DNA from: JBHYDC01 sp051861205
Lineage (GTDB): Bacteria > Pseudomonadota > Alphaproteobacteria > Rhizobiales > Pleomorphomonadaceae
NCBI GenBank assembly: GCA_051861205.1
Contig: JBHYDC010000011.1
Span: 62,001 to 126,000, forward strand
Length of the DNA: 64,000 nucleotides
Direction of reading: 5' to 3'
Shown: in pieces, positions 50,853-60,121 of the stretch
How positions within the stretch are numbered: position 1 is the stretch's first letter
How the letters are laid out: each line of letters opens with the position of its first letter
The notes under the pieces: generated by a model
Databases searched by the model: none
What the model was told of the DNA's origin: nothing
Seen by the model: only the letters and a program-made list of their open reading frames with translations
Program-made: the position numbers and the translations under genes

Positions 50853-51391
50853 GGGGTCTGCGGCGCAAACACCGCATCGACAGCCGACTGGGCGTCGGAG
50901 GGATCTTCCATATCGTTATCGTGATCGGTCACGGGCGCTCCGTTGATCAGGCCCATCGCGTGCACCAGAAGCGGCTTTAGCCGCATTTCCGAAAGATCCG
51001 AAATGATCGGCAACGGAAGCGCGCTCATCGACCCGATGGAAATCAACGTCTGGATATCGGCAATCGCACGATCGATGCCGCGAATTGTGCGTTCGAACGC
51101 GATCAACCGGTCTGGATCGGCGGTTGCATAGGCCTGAACGGCGAGTTCGCGTTCCTTGAACTGCGACATATGGAAGTGATCGACGTAGGATCGCGGCAGC
51201 CAAGCCACCACATCCGGCGCGCATTCGGGCATCGACGGCAGCATGTCGATCAGCATAACCACTTCGTTGAAATGGTTGAGGTAATCGGTAGCGAGCTTGG
51301 TTTCCGGATGAATATTGGCCGTAATGAGCCGATGACGCGAAAGCGCCAGCTCTTCGCGTGCCTCCAGATCCAGCGTGCCGAACGCCCCCAC
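50849..51391 (-). CDS. Conserved cytoplasmic protein of unknown function
   Basis: 180 residues from a GTG at 51391 preceded by AGGGGGG; the open frame runs on to a TTG at 51448. The sequence is largely helical: EAREELALSRHRLITANIHP, TDYLNHFNEVVMLIDMLPSM, and YVDHFHMSQFKERELAVQAY. I do not recognise a family. It is first gene of the unit with the NUDIX and TIGR02301 genes, overlapping the NUDIX start by 4 bases. Confidence 0.82.
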   Translation of the reverse strand: MGAFGTLDLEAREELALSRHRLITANIHPETKLATDYLNHFNEVVMLIDMLPSMPECAPDVVAWLPRSYVDHFHMSQFKERELAVQAYATADPDRLIAFERTIRGIDRAIADIQTLISIGSMSALPLPIISDLSEMRLKPLLVHAMGLINGAPVTDHDNDMEDPSDAQSAVDAVFAPQTP

Positions 51392-51530
51392 CAGTCGACC
51401 CCCCTGACCGACATCTCTACAGCCATCATGGCGAAGGTAGGTTGCCAAACGCTTACATCTGATTCAACCAAGTGAAGACGATCAGTTGATCGCCGGACCA
51501 CACAGGATCGACCAGAGTAGGAGCACGGAA

Positions 51531-52259
51531 ATGTGCGGTCGGTACACGCTCACCATGACGCCCGACGAAATGAAGCGGTTGTTGCGGTATCCGGAGGTTC
51601 CAAATTTTCCGCCCCGCTACAACATCGCCCCCACGCAGCCCATCCCCATCATTCGGGAAGATCACGGGGAGCGGCATTTTCACCTTGTCCGCTGGGGCCT
51701 TATTCCCGGCTGGGTGAAAGATCCCGCCGATTTCTCGCTGCTGATCAACGCGCGCGCTGAAACGGTCAGCGAAAAGCCCGCCTTCCGCGCCGCGATGAAA
51801 TACCGCCGCTGCCTCGTCCCTGCGAGCGGCTTTTACGAGTGGCGGCGCGAGGGCAAGACGAAACATGCCTTCTTCATCCGCCCGCGCGGCGGCGGCCTGA
51901 TCGCGATGGCCGGAATCTGGGAAGCCTGGATGGGCAAGGACGGAAGCGAAATCGACACCGCCGCCATTCTGACCACCAGCGCGAACCGGTTGATGGCATC
52001 GATCCACGACCGAATGCCCGTGATCATTCAGGAGCCCGATTTCGAGGCTTGGCTCGACAACGACAACAAAAAGCCGGCCGAGGTCATGCCCCTCACCCGC
52101 CCCCTGCCCGACGAAATTCTCGAAGCTATCCCCGTCAGCGACCGGGTCAACGCCGTGCGCAACGACGATCCGGCGGTCCAAGATCCGCTGAGTGAGCCGA
52201 TCTCCGTCGAGCCGGAACCAGCGCCCGAAACCCGCCCCGCGCAAGGCAACCTGTTCTGA
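51531..52259 (+). CDS. SRAP (HMCES/YedK-type) abasic-site processing protein
   Basis: 242 residues from the ATG at 51531 with an AGGAG site; the protein starts MCGRYTLTMTPDEM. Cys2, exposed after removal of Met, forms a stable cross-link with abasic sites in single-stranded DNA and shields them. Other active-site parts: RYNIAPTQPIPII, INARAETVSEKPAFR (the conserved Asn), CLVPASGFYEW (Glu) and IHDRMPVI (His). The C-terminal 25 residues are a disordered Pro/Glu-rich tail. Divergent from the NUDIX unit and convergent with the dihydroorotase gene. Confidence 0.95.
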   Translation: MCGRYTLTMTPDEMKRLLRYPEVPNFPPRYNIAPTQPIPIIREDHGERHFHLVRWGLIPGWVKDPADFSLLINARAETVSEKPAFRAAMKYRRCLVPASGFYEWRREGKTKHAFFIRPRGGGLIAMAGIWEAWMGKDGSEIDTAAILTTSANRLMASIHDRMPVIIQEPDFEAWLDNDNKKPAEVMPLTRPLPDEILEAIPVSDRVNAVRNDDPAVQDPLSEPISVEPEPAPETRPAQGNLF

Positions 52260-52268
52260 AGCTCCGCT

Positions 52269-53603
52269 TCACCCGCGCGGCAGCGAATCCTGGAACCGCA
52301 CCGCGCGCCCGCCGCTCGGACTGGTGAGTTCGCCCTCCCACATCACGCGCCGTCCGCGCACGATCGTGCCCACCGGCCAGCCTTGAACGGACACGCCGTC
52401 ATAAGGCGTCCAGGCGCACCGGGATGCGATCCAGGCATTGGTGATGGTTTCGCGCCGCTTCAGGTCCACCACCGTGAAGTCCGCGTCATAACCCGCCGCA
52501 ATCCGCCCCTTGTCCGCGATGCCGAACAGACGCGCCGGCCCTGCGCTCGACATATCCACGAAGCGCTGGAGCGACAGCCGCCCCGCAGCCACATGGTCCA
52601 GCATGATTGGAACGAGCGTCTGCACCCCCGTCATCCCCGAGGGGCTGTCCGGATAGATCTTCGCTTTTTCGGCGAGAGTGTGCGGCGCATGGTCGGAGCC
52701 GAGCACGTCGGCGATGCCCTGTTCCACCCCCCACCAGATCCGCTTCTGATGTTCGGCGGAGCGCACCGGCGGGTTCATCTGGATCAGCGTGCCGAGCCGG
52801 CCATAGGCCTCGTCGGTCAGCGTCAAATGATGCGGCGTGACCTCGCAGGAGGCGACGTCCTTGTGGTCGCGCAGGAAATCCATCTCCGGACCCGTCGAGA
52901 TATGCAGCACATGCACCCGCGCACCCTGCTCGCGCGCGATCCGCACCAGCCGCTCCGTACAGCGCAGCGCCGCCACCGCGTCCCGCCACACCGGATGCGA
53001 CGACGGATCGCCCGCGACCCGCTCGCCGAGCCGTTCGCGCAAACGATACTCGTCTTCGGAATGAAACGCCGCCCGCCGCCGCGTCTTGCCGAGGATCGCA
53101 GAAACGCCTGCGTCGTCCTCCAGAAGCAGATCGCCGGTCGAGGATCCCATGAACACCTTGATCCCCGCCGCGCCCGGCAGACGCTCCAGCTCCGGGATAT
53201 CGGCCACATTGCCCCGCGTGCCGCCCACCCAGAACGCGAAATCGCAGTGCATCCGGTTGGTCGCGGCCGCGACCTTTTCCGCCAGCCGCTCGGCCGAGGT
53301 TGTCAGCGGATTGGTATTCGGCATCTCGAACACCGCCGTTACCCCGCCCATCACCGCCGCGCGCGACCCGGATTCCAGATCCTCCTTGTGCGTGGCGCCC
53401 GGTTCGCGGAAGTGGACCTGCGTGTCGATAACGCCCGGCAAAATGGTCAGGCCGGTGCAGTCGATCACCTCGCCCGCCCGCGCCGCATCGAACACGCCAA
53501 GTTCGGCAATCCGCCCCGCCCGAACCGCCACGTCGCGCAGGCCGATGCCGTCTTGATTGACGACCGTGCCGCCTTTGAGAAGGAGATCGAAGGTGTCGGC
53601 CAT
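52269..53603 (-). CDS. pyrC: Dihydroorotase
   Basis: 444 residues of the amidohydrolase fold. It closes carbamoyl-aspartate to dihydroorotate in pyrimidine synthesis. Motifs: DTQVHFREPGATHKEDLESG with the metal-binding HFR, GIKVFMGSSTGDLL (a Lys that may be carboxylated), HVLHIST, CEVTPHHL, and VLGSDHAPHT with the catalytic Asp. This is the PyrC/AllB-like subtype (class I). tpiA is just upstream (gap 7 bases), so the two are probably co-transcribed. Allantoinase is the main alternative, but no purine-catabolism genes are here. Confidence 0.92.
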   Translation of the reverse strand: MADTFDLLLKGGTVVNQDGIGLRDVAVRAGRIAELGVFDAARAGEVIDCTGLTILPGVIDTQVHFREPGATHKEDLESGSRAAVMGGVTAVFEMPNTNPLTTSAERLAEKVAAATNRMHCDFAFWVGGTRGNVADIPELERLPGAAGIKVFMGSSTGDLLLEDDAGVSAILGKTRRRAAFHSEDEYRLRERLGERVAGDPSSHPVWRDAVAALRCTERLVRIAREQGARVHVLHISTGPEMDFLRDHKDVASCEVTPHHLTLTDEAYGRLGTLIQMNPPVRSAEHQKRIWWGVEQGIADVLGSDHAPHTLAEKAKIYPDSPSGMTGVQTLVPIMLDHVAAGRLSLQRFVDMSSAGPARLFGIADKGRIAAGYDADFTVVDLKRRETITNAWIASRCAWTPYDGVSVQGWPVGTIVRGRRVMWEGELTSPSGGRAVRFQDSLPRG

Positions 53604-53610
53604 GGCCAGC

Positions 53611-54357
53611 TTAGCCCTTGTATGCTGCGATGATGCCCAGGAAATCGGCGGCCTTCAGGCTAGCCCCGCCCACCAGCGCGCCGTTCACATCCGGCACGCC
53701 CATCAGTTCCGCCGCGTTCGACGGCTTCACCGAGCCGCCATAGAGAATGCGCACGCCAGCCCCTTCCGCGCCGAACCGCTCGACGAGCCGGGCGCGGATG
53801 AAGGCATGCACTTCGGCCACATCGGCCGTCGTCGGCGTCAGGCCCGTGCCGATGGCCCAAACCGGCTCATAGGCAACCACCGTCTTGGCTGCGGCGATGC
53901 CGTCCGGCAGCGAACCGGCAAGCTGCGTGCCGACCACGTCCAGCGTCCGCCCGCTTTCGCGCTCGCCGCGGGTCTCGCCCACGCAGACGATCGCGATAAG
54001 CCCCGCCCGCCAAGCGGCGCGCGTTTTCGCGTTAACGAGGGCGTCGGTCTCGGCATGGTCGGTGCGCCGCTCCGAGTGCCCGACGATCACATAAGCCGCG
54101 CCCGCATCCGCCAGCATTTCCGCCGCTATGTCGCCCGTGTGCGCGCCAGAGGCATGGGCGTGGCAATCCTGGCCGCCGACGCCGATCGAACCCATGGCGG
54201 CGAGCGTCGCCACCAGCGTCGCCGGCGGGCAGATCGCAACGTCCACCTTGGCGGCAAGTGCCGCATTGAGGCCGCCGGCAATCGCGGCGAACTCTGCGGC
54301 GGAGGCCTTGAGGCCATTCATTTTCCAGTTTCCGGCAACCAGCGGCTTCACGGCCAT
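53611..54357 (-). CDS. tpiA: Triosephosphate isomerase
   Basis: 248 residues. Interconverts glyceraldehyde-3-phosphate and dihydroxyacetone phosphate. The catalytic residues are in place: K12 in GNWKMNG, His in VIVGHSERR and Glu in VVAYEPVWAIGTG; the phosphate-binding ILYGGSVKPSNA is near the end. An AGGGA site precedes the ATG. Divergent from ppiD, a usual arrangement in Hyphomicrobiales. Confidence 0.98.
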   Translation of the reverse strand: MAVKPLVAGNWKMNGLKASAAEFAAIAGGLNAALAAKVDVAICPPATLVATLAAMGSIGVGGQDCHAHASGAHTGDIAAEMLADAGAAYVIVGHSERRTDHAETDALVNAKTRAAWRAGLIAIVCVGETRGERESGRTLDVVGTQLAGSLPDGIAAAKTVVAYEPVWAIGTGLTPTTADVAEVHAFIRARLVERFGAEGAGVRILYGGSVKPSNAAELMGVPDVNGALVGGASLKAADFLGIIAAYKG

Positions 54358-54552
54358 TGCGACATTCCCTCAGAAGGACAATCTGTCATTGAGCCGGTCT
54401 TAGCAGAAGGAACCGCACTGGCAAGATCGCCGCGCGCCATCGCTTGCGGCGGCCTGCGGTCCTCCCTATGATCCGCGACCATTTCAGGCGGGGTCCTATG
54501 CCTCGCCGGGCCAACACCAGGGCGCGCCAACCGCGCCGAACCGGACGACACG

Positions 54553-56442
54553 ATGCTCGATAGTTTGCGCCGCGGCGCCAAGACATGGGTTGCCAAACTG
54601 CTTCTCGGCCTCCTGGTCCTCTCCTTCGGTGCCTGGGGCATCGCCGACGTGTTTCGCAACACGGGCGTTCCGGTCGTGGCGGAGGTGGGCAATACCGAAA
54701 TTGAAGCGGCCACTTTCCAGCGCCAGTATCAGCGGCAAGTTCAGGCGTTTTCCCGCCAGATCGGGCAGCCTGTGACACCCGAGATGGCCACCGCCTTCGG
54801 CGTGCCGCAGCGCGTTCTCAGCCAGCTCATGGCCGACGCCGCCCTTACCGGCACCGCCAAGGACTACGGTCTCGGCGTGTCGAACACAGCGCTCGCCAAG
54901 GAAATCGCCGACGATCCGGCGTTGCGTCCGCAAGGCGCCCCCGCGTTCGACCGCGTGTATTTCACCCAGCTTCTCGCACAGAATGGCCTGACGGAAGCGG
55001 CCTATGTGGCCGATCGGCGCGTCGACAGCCTTCGCCGCCAGCTTTTCGAGGGTCTGGTCGGCGGCACGGCGGCGCCCAAAGCGCTGGTTGAAGCGGCTTA
55101 CCGCTACACCAACGAAACCCGGCAGGTCGACTACGTCACGCTCACGGCAGCCGCCGTTCAGCCGATCCCAGCGCCCACAGAAACGGAACTGAGCACTTGG
55201 TTCGAAGACCACAAGGCGGAGTTCCAGGCCCCGGAACTGCGCACGGTCGATATCCTCGCCGTCACGCCTGAGGCGATCGCCGATCCCTCCGCCATAACGG
55301 ATGATGATGCTCGCAAGGAGTATGATCGCACGAAGGCACAATATGTCGTGCCCGAGCAGCGGCAAGTCGCGCAGATTCTGTTCCCGACGACCGAGGAAGC
55401 CGCCGCCGCCGATGCCAAGATCAAGTCGGGCACCAGCTTCGAGCAGATCCTGGCCGAGCGCTCGCTGAAGCCCGAAGACGTTGATCTTGGCCTCATCACC
55501 AAAGACAAGATCATCGATCCAGAAGTGGCCGAAACAGCATTCAGACTGTCTCTCAACGAGGTCAGCGCGCCGGTGACCACAAGTTTCGGCGCCGCCCTCG
55601 TCCGCGTGTCGAACATCGTGCCGGAATCGGTGAAGCCCTTCGAATCGGTGTCCGCCGAAATCAAAAAGACGCTCGCGATCCGCGCCGCCGAACGCAGCGT
55701 GCTCGAAACCCACGACGAGATCGAAGATGCGCGAGCGGGCGGCGCAACGCTGGCCGAGATCGCGACCCGCTTCAAGCTCACGAGCCGCACGATCGAAGTC
55801 GACGCATCCGGCAATGGCCCCGACGGCGCCCCCGTTGCCGACATTCCGGAGGGTAAGGCCCTGGTCGACGCGGCGTTTGCCTCAGACGAAGGCGCCGAGA
55901 ACGACCCACTGCAATCGGGTCGCGGCTTCATCTGGTATGACGTTGCCAAGGTGGCGCCGGCTCGCGAGCGCCCGCTGACCGAGGTCAATGACAAGGCCGT
56001 CGCCGCCTGGACGGTTGAGGAAACCGACAAGCGCCTCACCAAGAAGGCCGATGACCTCGCGGCCGCTCTAAGGAACGGCGGCGACTTTGCCGCGCTGGCG
56101 GCGGCAGCCGGGGCCGAGGTGAAGTCCACCGAAGCCTTCGCCCGCACCGCCGACCTGCCGGCGCTCGGCGCGCCGGGCATCGACGCGGCGTTCGGCGGCC
56201 CGGAAGGTCATGTCGGCACGGTTGAGGGGGCGGATCGCTCGCGCATCGTTCTGAAGGTGAAAGCAGCCGTCGTACCGCCCTTCTTCGCCGAAGCGGCCGA
56301 TGCCGTGGAAGCGACGCAGCGGTTCGCCGGCGACCTTCAGAACAGCCTGATCACCCAATACATCGACGAGCTTCAGACCAAGCTTGGAACGACCGTGAAC
56401 CAGCAAATTCTGGATTCCGCGATCGGGCTCTCCAACCGCTGA
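54553..56442 (+). CDS. ppiD: PpiD-like membrane-anchored peptidyl-prolyl isomerase
   Basis: 629 residues. One N-terminal membrane helix (residues about 13-35; WVAKLLLGLLVLSFGAWGIA) anchors a large periplasmic part. A SurA-N-like chaperone region (about 40-200) is followed by a parvulin domain (about 265-375; YVVPEQRQVAQILFPT, GLITKDKIIDPEVAETAF) and a long C-terminal chaperone-like part. It assists folding of outer-membrane and secreted proteins leaving the Sec translocon. It is divergent from tpiA and 47 bases upstream of trpD. Confidence 0.94.
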   Translation: MLDSLRRGAKTWVAKLLLGLLVLSFGAWGIADVFRNTGVPVVAEVGNTEIEAATFQRQYQRQVQAFSRQIGQPVTPEMATAFGVPQRVLSQLMADAALTGTAKDYGLGVSNTALAKEIADDPALRPQGAPAFDRVYFTQLLAQNGLTEAAYVADRRVDSLRRQLFEGLVGGTAAPKALVEAAYRYTNETRQVDYVTLTAAAVQPIPAPTETELSTWFEDHKAEFQAPELRTVDILAVTPEAIADPSAITDDDARKEYDRTKAQYVVPEQRQVAQILFPTTEEAAAADAKIKSGTSFEQILAERSLKPEDVDLGLITKDKIIDPEVAETAFRLSLNEVSAPVTTSFGAALVRVSNIVPESVKPFESVSAEIKKTLAIRAAERSVLETHDEIEDARAGGATLAEIATRFKLTSRTIEVDASGNGPDGAPVADIPEGKALVDAAFASDEGAENDPLQSGRGFIWYDVAKVAPARERPLTEVNDKAVAAWTVEETDKRLTKKADDLAAALRNGGDFAALAAAAGAEVKSTEAFARTADLPALGAPGIDAAFGGPEGHVGTVEGADRSRIVLKVKAAVVPPFFAEAADAVEATQRFAGDLQNSLITQYIDELQTKLGTTVNQQILDSAIGLSNR

Positions 56443-56489
56443 TCCGGATTGGCGCCGGCAGTTCGAACACCGCGGGGGGCGGAGCGACG

Positions 56490-57512
56490 ATGACGGACTT
56501 CAAAGCGCTCCTTGGCAAAGTCGCCGGCGGGGCATCGCTCTCCTTCGAGGAAGCGCGAGCGGCGTTCGATGTGATGATGTCCGGCGAGGCGACGCCCGCA
56601 CAGATCGGCGGCTTCCTCATGGCGCTGCGCGTGCGCGGCGAAACCGTGGACGAAATCGCCGGGGCGGTCGCCACCATGCGCGCGAAAATGCTGCGCGTGG
56701 ACGCTCCCGCGAACGCGATGGATATCGTCGGCACCGGAGGCGACGGCAGCGGCAGCTTGAACATCTCCACCGCCACCGCCTTCGTGGTCGCGGCTGCGGG
56801 CATCCCCGTCGCCAAGCACGGCAACCGCGCGCTCTCCTCGCGTTCGGGTGCGGCGGACGTGCTGACCGCGCTCGGCGTGAACATCGAGCTTGGCCCGGAG
56901 ATGATCGGCCGCTGCGTGCATGAGGTCGGCGTCGGTTTCATGTTCGCGCCGGCCCACCACGCTGCCATGCGCCACGTCGGCCCCAGCCGGGTCGAGCTTG
57001 GCACCCGCACGATCTTCAACCTCCTTGGACCGCTGTCCAATCCGGCTGGCGTGAAGCGCCAGCTCGTCGGCGTCTTCGCGAAGGCCTGGGTGGAGCCGAT
57101 CGCCCGCGTGTTGGCCGAGCTTGGCTCCGAAGCCGTCACCGTGGTGCATGGTTCGGACGGCATGGACGAGATCACCACCGCCGGTCCAAGTTTCATCGCA
57201 ACGCTGGCGAACGGAACCGTCACCACAGCCGAAATCACCCCCGAAGACGCAGGCCTGCCGCGCCATCCGCCCGGCGCTGTCAAGGGCGGCACGGCTGAGG
57301 AAAACGCGGGCGCTCTCCGCCGTCTCTTGGGCGGCGAACCCGGCGCCTACCGCGACACGGTACTGATCAACGCCGCCGCCGCCCTGATGGTCGCGGGCGC
57401 CGCCTCGTCGCTGCGCGAAGGCGCGGCACTGGCCGCCGAGGCGATCGATTCCGGCCGCGCGGCCGATACGCTCCAGCGCATCATCGTCCTCAGCACGGAC
57501 GCGCGGGAATGA
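56490..57512 (+). CDS. trpD: Anthranilate phosphoribosyltransferase
   Basis: 340 residues. Joins anthranilate with PRPP in tryptophan synthesis. Signatures: VGTGGDGSGSLNISTATAFV (PRPP and Mg binding), GIPVAKHGNRALSSRSGAAD, and GPLSNPAG, then VVHGSDGMDEITTAGPS. A GGGGCGGAGC stretch before the ATG serves as ribosome site. The stop overlaps the trpC start by 4 bases. Confidence 0.97.
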   Translation: MTDFKALLGKVAGGASLSFEEARAAFDVMMSGEATPAQIGGFLMALRVRGETVDEIAGAVATMRAKMLRVDAPANAMDIVGTGGDGSGSLNISTATAFVVAAAGIPVAKHGNRALSSRSGAADVLTALGVNIELGPEMIGRCVHEVGVGFMFAPAHHAAMRHVGPSRVELGTRTIFNLLGPLSNPAGVKRQLVGVFAKAWVEPIARVLAELGSEAVTVVHGSDGMDEITTAGPSFIATLANGTVTTAEITPEDAGLPRHPPGAVKGGTAEENAGALRRLLGGEPGAYRDTVLINAAAALMVAGAASSLREGAALAAEAIDSGRAADTLQRIIVLSTDARE

Positions 57513-58303
57513 CCGATATCCTCGCGCGGATCGAAACCTATAAGCGGCAGGAGATCGCCGCCGCTGAAGCTGCCATTCCGCTTGCGGATATCAAAGCCCG
57601 TGCCGCCGCCGAGCCGCCCGCGCGCGGTTTTCGCGCGGCCATCGAACGAACCATCGCATCGGGCCGCTATGCCCTGATCGCAGAGATCAAAAAGGCGAGC
57701 CCCTCCAAGGGCCTGATCCGCGCCGACTTCGACCCGCCCGCACTTGCCCGTGCCTATGAGGCCGGAGGCGCGACATGCCTCTCGGTGCTTACCGACGAGC
57801 CTTCGTTCCAGGGGCACCCGTCCTATCTCGGCGCCGCTCGCGACGCCGTGGCGCTGCCCGCGCTGCGCAAGGATTTCCTCTACACGCCCTATCAGGTCTT
57901 CGAAGCCCGCGCCTGGGGGGCCGACTGCATTCTGATCATCCTGGCCGCCGTCGACGACGATACCGCCCGCGCGCTGGAGGACACCGCCCTATCGCTTGGC
58001 ATGGACGTGCTCCTGGAAGTGCACGACGCGGCCGAACTAGAGCGCGCGTTGAAGCTCTCCTCGCCTCTTCTCGGCATCAACAACCGCAACCTTCGCACCT
58101 TTGAAACGCGGCTGGAGACCACCGAGGAATTGTCCCGGCAGGTGCCATCCGACCGCATCCTGGTCGCCGAATCTGGCCTGTTCACTACGGCGGATCTGGC
58201 GCGCTTAGCCAAGGTCGGCGCCCGCACCTTCCTGATCGGCGAAAGCCTGATGCGCAAGGACGACGTGACCGCCGCAACGCGGGATCTGCTCGGGCTCGCC
58301 TGA
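57509..58303 (+). CDS. trpC: Indole-3-glycerol phosphate synthase
   Basis: 264 residues, the monofunctional alphaproteobacterial form. It converts CdRP to indole-3-glycerol phosphate. Motifs: AEIKKASPSKGLIRADFDP with the catalytic Lys, SVLTDEPSFQGHPSYL, LRKDFLYTPYQVFEARAWG, GINNRNLRTFET and VAESGL near the end. Translationally coupled to trpD. Confidence 0.97.
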   Translation: MTDILARIETYKRQEIAAAEAAIPLADIKARAAAEPPARGFRAAIERTIASGRYALIAEIKKASPSKGLIRADFDPPALARAYEAGGATCLSVLTDEPSFQGHPSYLGAARDAVALPALRKDFLYTPYQVFEARAWGADCILIILAAVDDDTARALEDTALSLGMDVLLEVHDAAELERALKLSSPLLGINNRNLRTFETRLETTEELSRQVPSDRILVAESGLFTTADLARLAKVGARTFLIGESLMRKDDVTAATRDLLGLA

Positions 58304-58380
58304 TCGCAGCCCTTGTCCGGCCCTTCCACCCTCCCCCGTCCCGTTCTATCCTTCGCCGTCCTTCAGCAGCGGATCACCCC

Positions 58381-58857
58381 TTGTCCTCAAAGCTCACCCA
58401 TCTAGACGAAGCCGGCGCCGCCACGATGGTCGACGTGACCGACAAGGCGGACAGCGACCGCGTGGCGACCGCCGAGGGGCTGGTGGTGATGCGGCCGGAA
58501 ACGCTGGCGCTCATCGTTTCGGGCGGCGTGCCGAAGGGCGACGTGATCGCCACGGCGCGCATCGCGGGCATCATGGCCGCCAAGCGCACGCATGACCTCA
58601 TCCCGCTCTGTCATCCGCTGCCTATCACCAAAGTCGCCGTCGACCTGACACCCGACGACGCCCTGCCCGGCCTGCGCATCACCGCCACCGTTCGCGTTTC
58701 GGGAAAGACCGGGGTGGAAATGGAAGCGCTCACGGCCGCATCCGTCGCCTGCCTCACGGTCTACGACATGGCGAAGGCGGTTGAAAAAGGCATGCGCATC
58801 GAAGGCATCCGCCTTCTTGAAAAACAAGGCGGCAAGAGCGGCACCTGGCGGGCATAG
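58381..58857 (+). CDS. moaC: Cyclic pyranopterin monophosphate synthase
   Basis: 158 residues starting at a TTG at 58381: homologues begin with the same SxKLTHLDxxGxAxMVDV pattern, so the first in-frame ATG (58426) would be too short. The ribosome site is weak. Catalytic motifs: KRTHDLIPLCHPLPITKV, TGVEMEALTA and YDMAKAVEKGM. It completes the first stage of molybdopterin synthesis. moeA follows after 58 bases in the same direction. Confidence 0.94.
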   Translation: MSSKLTHLDEAGAATMVDVTDKADSDRVATAEGLVVMRPETLALIVSGGVPKGDVIATARIAGIMAAKRTHDLIPLCHPLPITKVAVDLTPDDALPGLRITATVRVSGKTGVEMEALTAASVACLTVYDMAKAVEKGMRIEGIRLLEKQGGKSGTWRA

Positions 58858-58915
58858 CCCCGTCGCGCTGAAAACGGACGGGCGTGATCCCACCCCTGCG
58901 ACCGCGAGGACACCC

Positions 58916-60115
58916 ATGGCCCTGATCCCCGTCGCCGATGCGCAAGCCCGCCTTCTCGCAGGCGTCGTGCCACTCGAACTCGAACTGGTCCCCATCGATC
59001 AAGCCGCCGGCCGCACCTTGGCAAGCGACGTCCGTGCGCTCCGCACCCAGCCGCCCTTCAGCGCCTCCGCCATGGACGGTTACGCCGTTCGCGCAGCCGA
59101 CCTTGCTCCGGGCGCCGTGTTGACCGTGATCGGCGAAGCTGCAGCCGGTCATGGCTTTTCCGGCACCTGCGGGCCCGGTCAGGCCGTCCGCATTTTCACC
59201 GGCGCTCCCGTACCGGACAGCGCGGACACAATTCTCATTCAGGAGAACGCCACCCGGTTCGGCGACAGCGTCACAGTAAACGAGCCGGAAAAGCGCGGCC
59301 GGTATGTGCGCCCGGCCGGCCTCGATTTTGCGGCGGGTTCCGTGCTTTTGCACGCCGGACAGCGCCTCGGCCCGCGCGAGATCGGCCTTGCCGCCGCCAT
59401 GAACCACGCCAGCCTGCCGGTGCGCCGCCGCCCGAAGGTGGCCATCCTCGCCACCGGCGACGAACTTGTCGCACCCGGCTCAAACGCGGGTCCGGATCAG
59501 ATCGTCGCGTCGAACCAACTCGCCCTCGCCGCCCTCGTGCGCGACCTCGGCGGCGAAGCAATTCCGCTCGGCATCGCGCCCGACGACATGGACGATATTC
59601 GCGCCCGCATCCGCGAGGGGCTGAACGCGGCGGCCGATGTGATCTGCCTCCTCGGCGGCGCATCGGTGGGCGATCACGACTACACCCGCGCCGCGCTGGA
59701 AGCGGAGGGCATGGCGCTGGACCTCTGGAAGATCGCGATGCGGCCGGGCAAACCGCTGATGTTCGGCCGCCTCGGCTCTGGCCGCGCGCTTGGCCTGCCC
59801 GGCAACCCGGTTTCCAGCATCGTCTGCGGATATCTTTTCCTGGCTCCACTGCTCCGCGCACTTCTTGGCGAACAAAGCGTGCTCCCACCGGAAGAAACCG
59901 CCACCCTCGCCCGCCCGCTTGCCGCCAACGATCAGCGGCAGGACTACCTGCGCGCCCGCCTTGAAACGAAAGAGGGCCGGCTCATTGCCGACCCCTTCGA
60001 ACTCCAGGACTCGTCCGTGCTGTCTCTGCTTGCCGCAGCGCACGCCCTCGTCATCCGCGAACCGCACGCCCCGGCGGCCGGCGCCGGAGAGACCGTCCGC
60101 ATCATCCGGCTTTAA
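58916..60115 (+). CDS. moeA: Molybdopterin molybdenumtransferase
   Basis: 399 residues from the ATG at 58916, with a GAGGA site; the frame is open upstream to 58781 inside moaC, which I reject. It inserts molybdate into adenylylated molybdopterin. Features: PPFSASAMDGYAVRAADL, VAILATGDELVAPG, GGASVGDHDYTRAAL and AMRPGKPLMFGR, plus a C-terminal beta barrel (domain IV). In relatives lexA usually comes next; here a GH4 gene on the opposite strand does. Confidence 0.95.
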   Translation: MALIPVADAQARLLAGVVPLELELVPIDQAAGRTLASDVRALRTQPPFSASAMDGYAVRAADLAPGAVLTVIGEAAAGHGFSGTCGPGQAVRIFTGAPVPDSADTILIQENATRFGDSVTVNEPEKRGRYVRPAGLDFAAGSVLLHAGQRLGPREIGLAAAMNHASLPVRRRPKVAILATGDELVAPGSNAGPDQIVASNQLALAALVRDLGGEAIPLGIAPDDMDDIRARIREGLNAAADVICLLGGASVGDHDYTRAALEAEGMALDLWKIAMRPGKPLMFGRLGSGRALGLPGNPVSSIVCGYLFLAPLLRALLGEQSVLPPEETATLARPLAANDQRQDYLRARLETKEGRLIADPFELQDSSVLSLLAAAHALVIREPHAPAAGAGETVRIIRL

Positions 60116-60121
60116 CGCACC

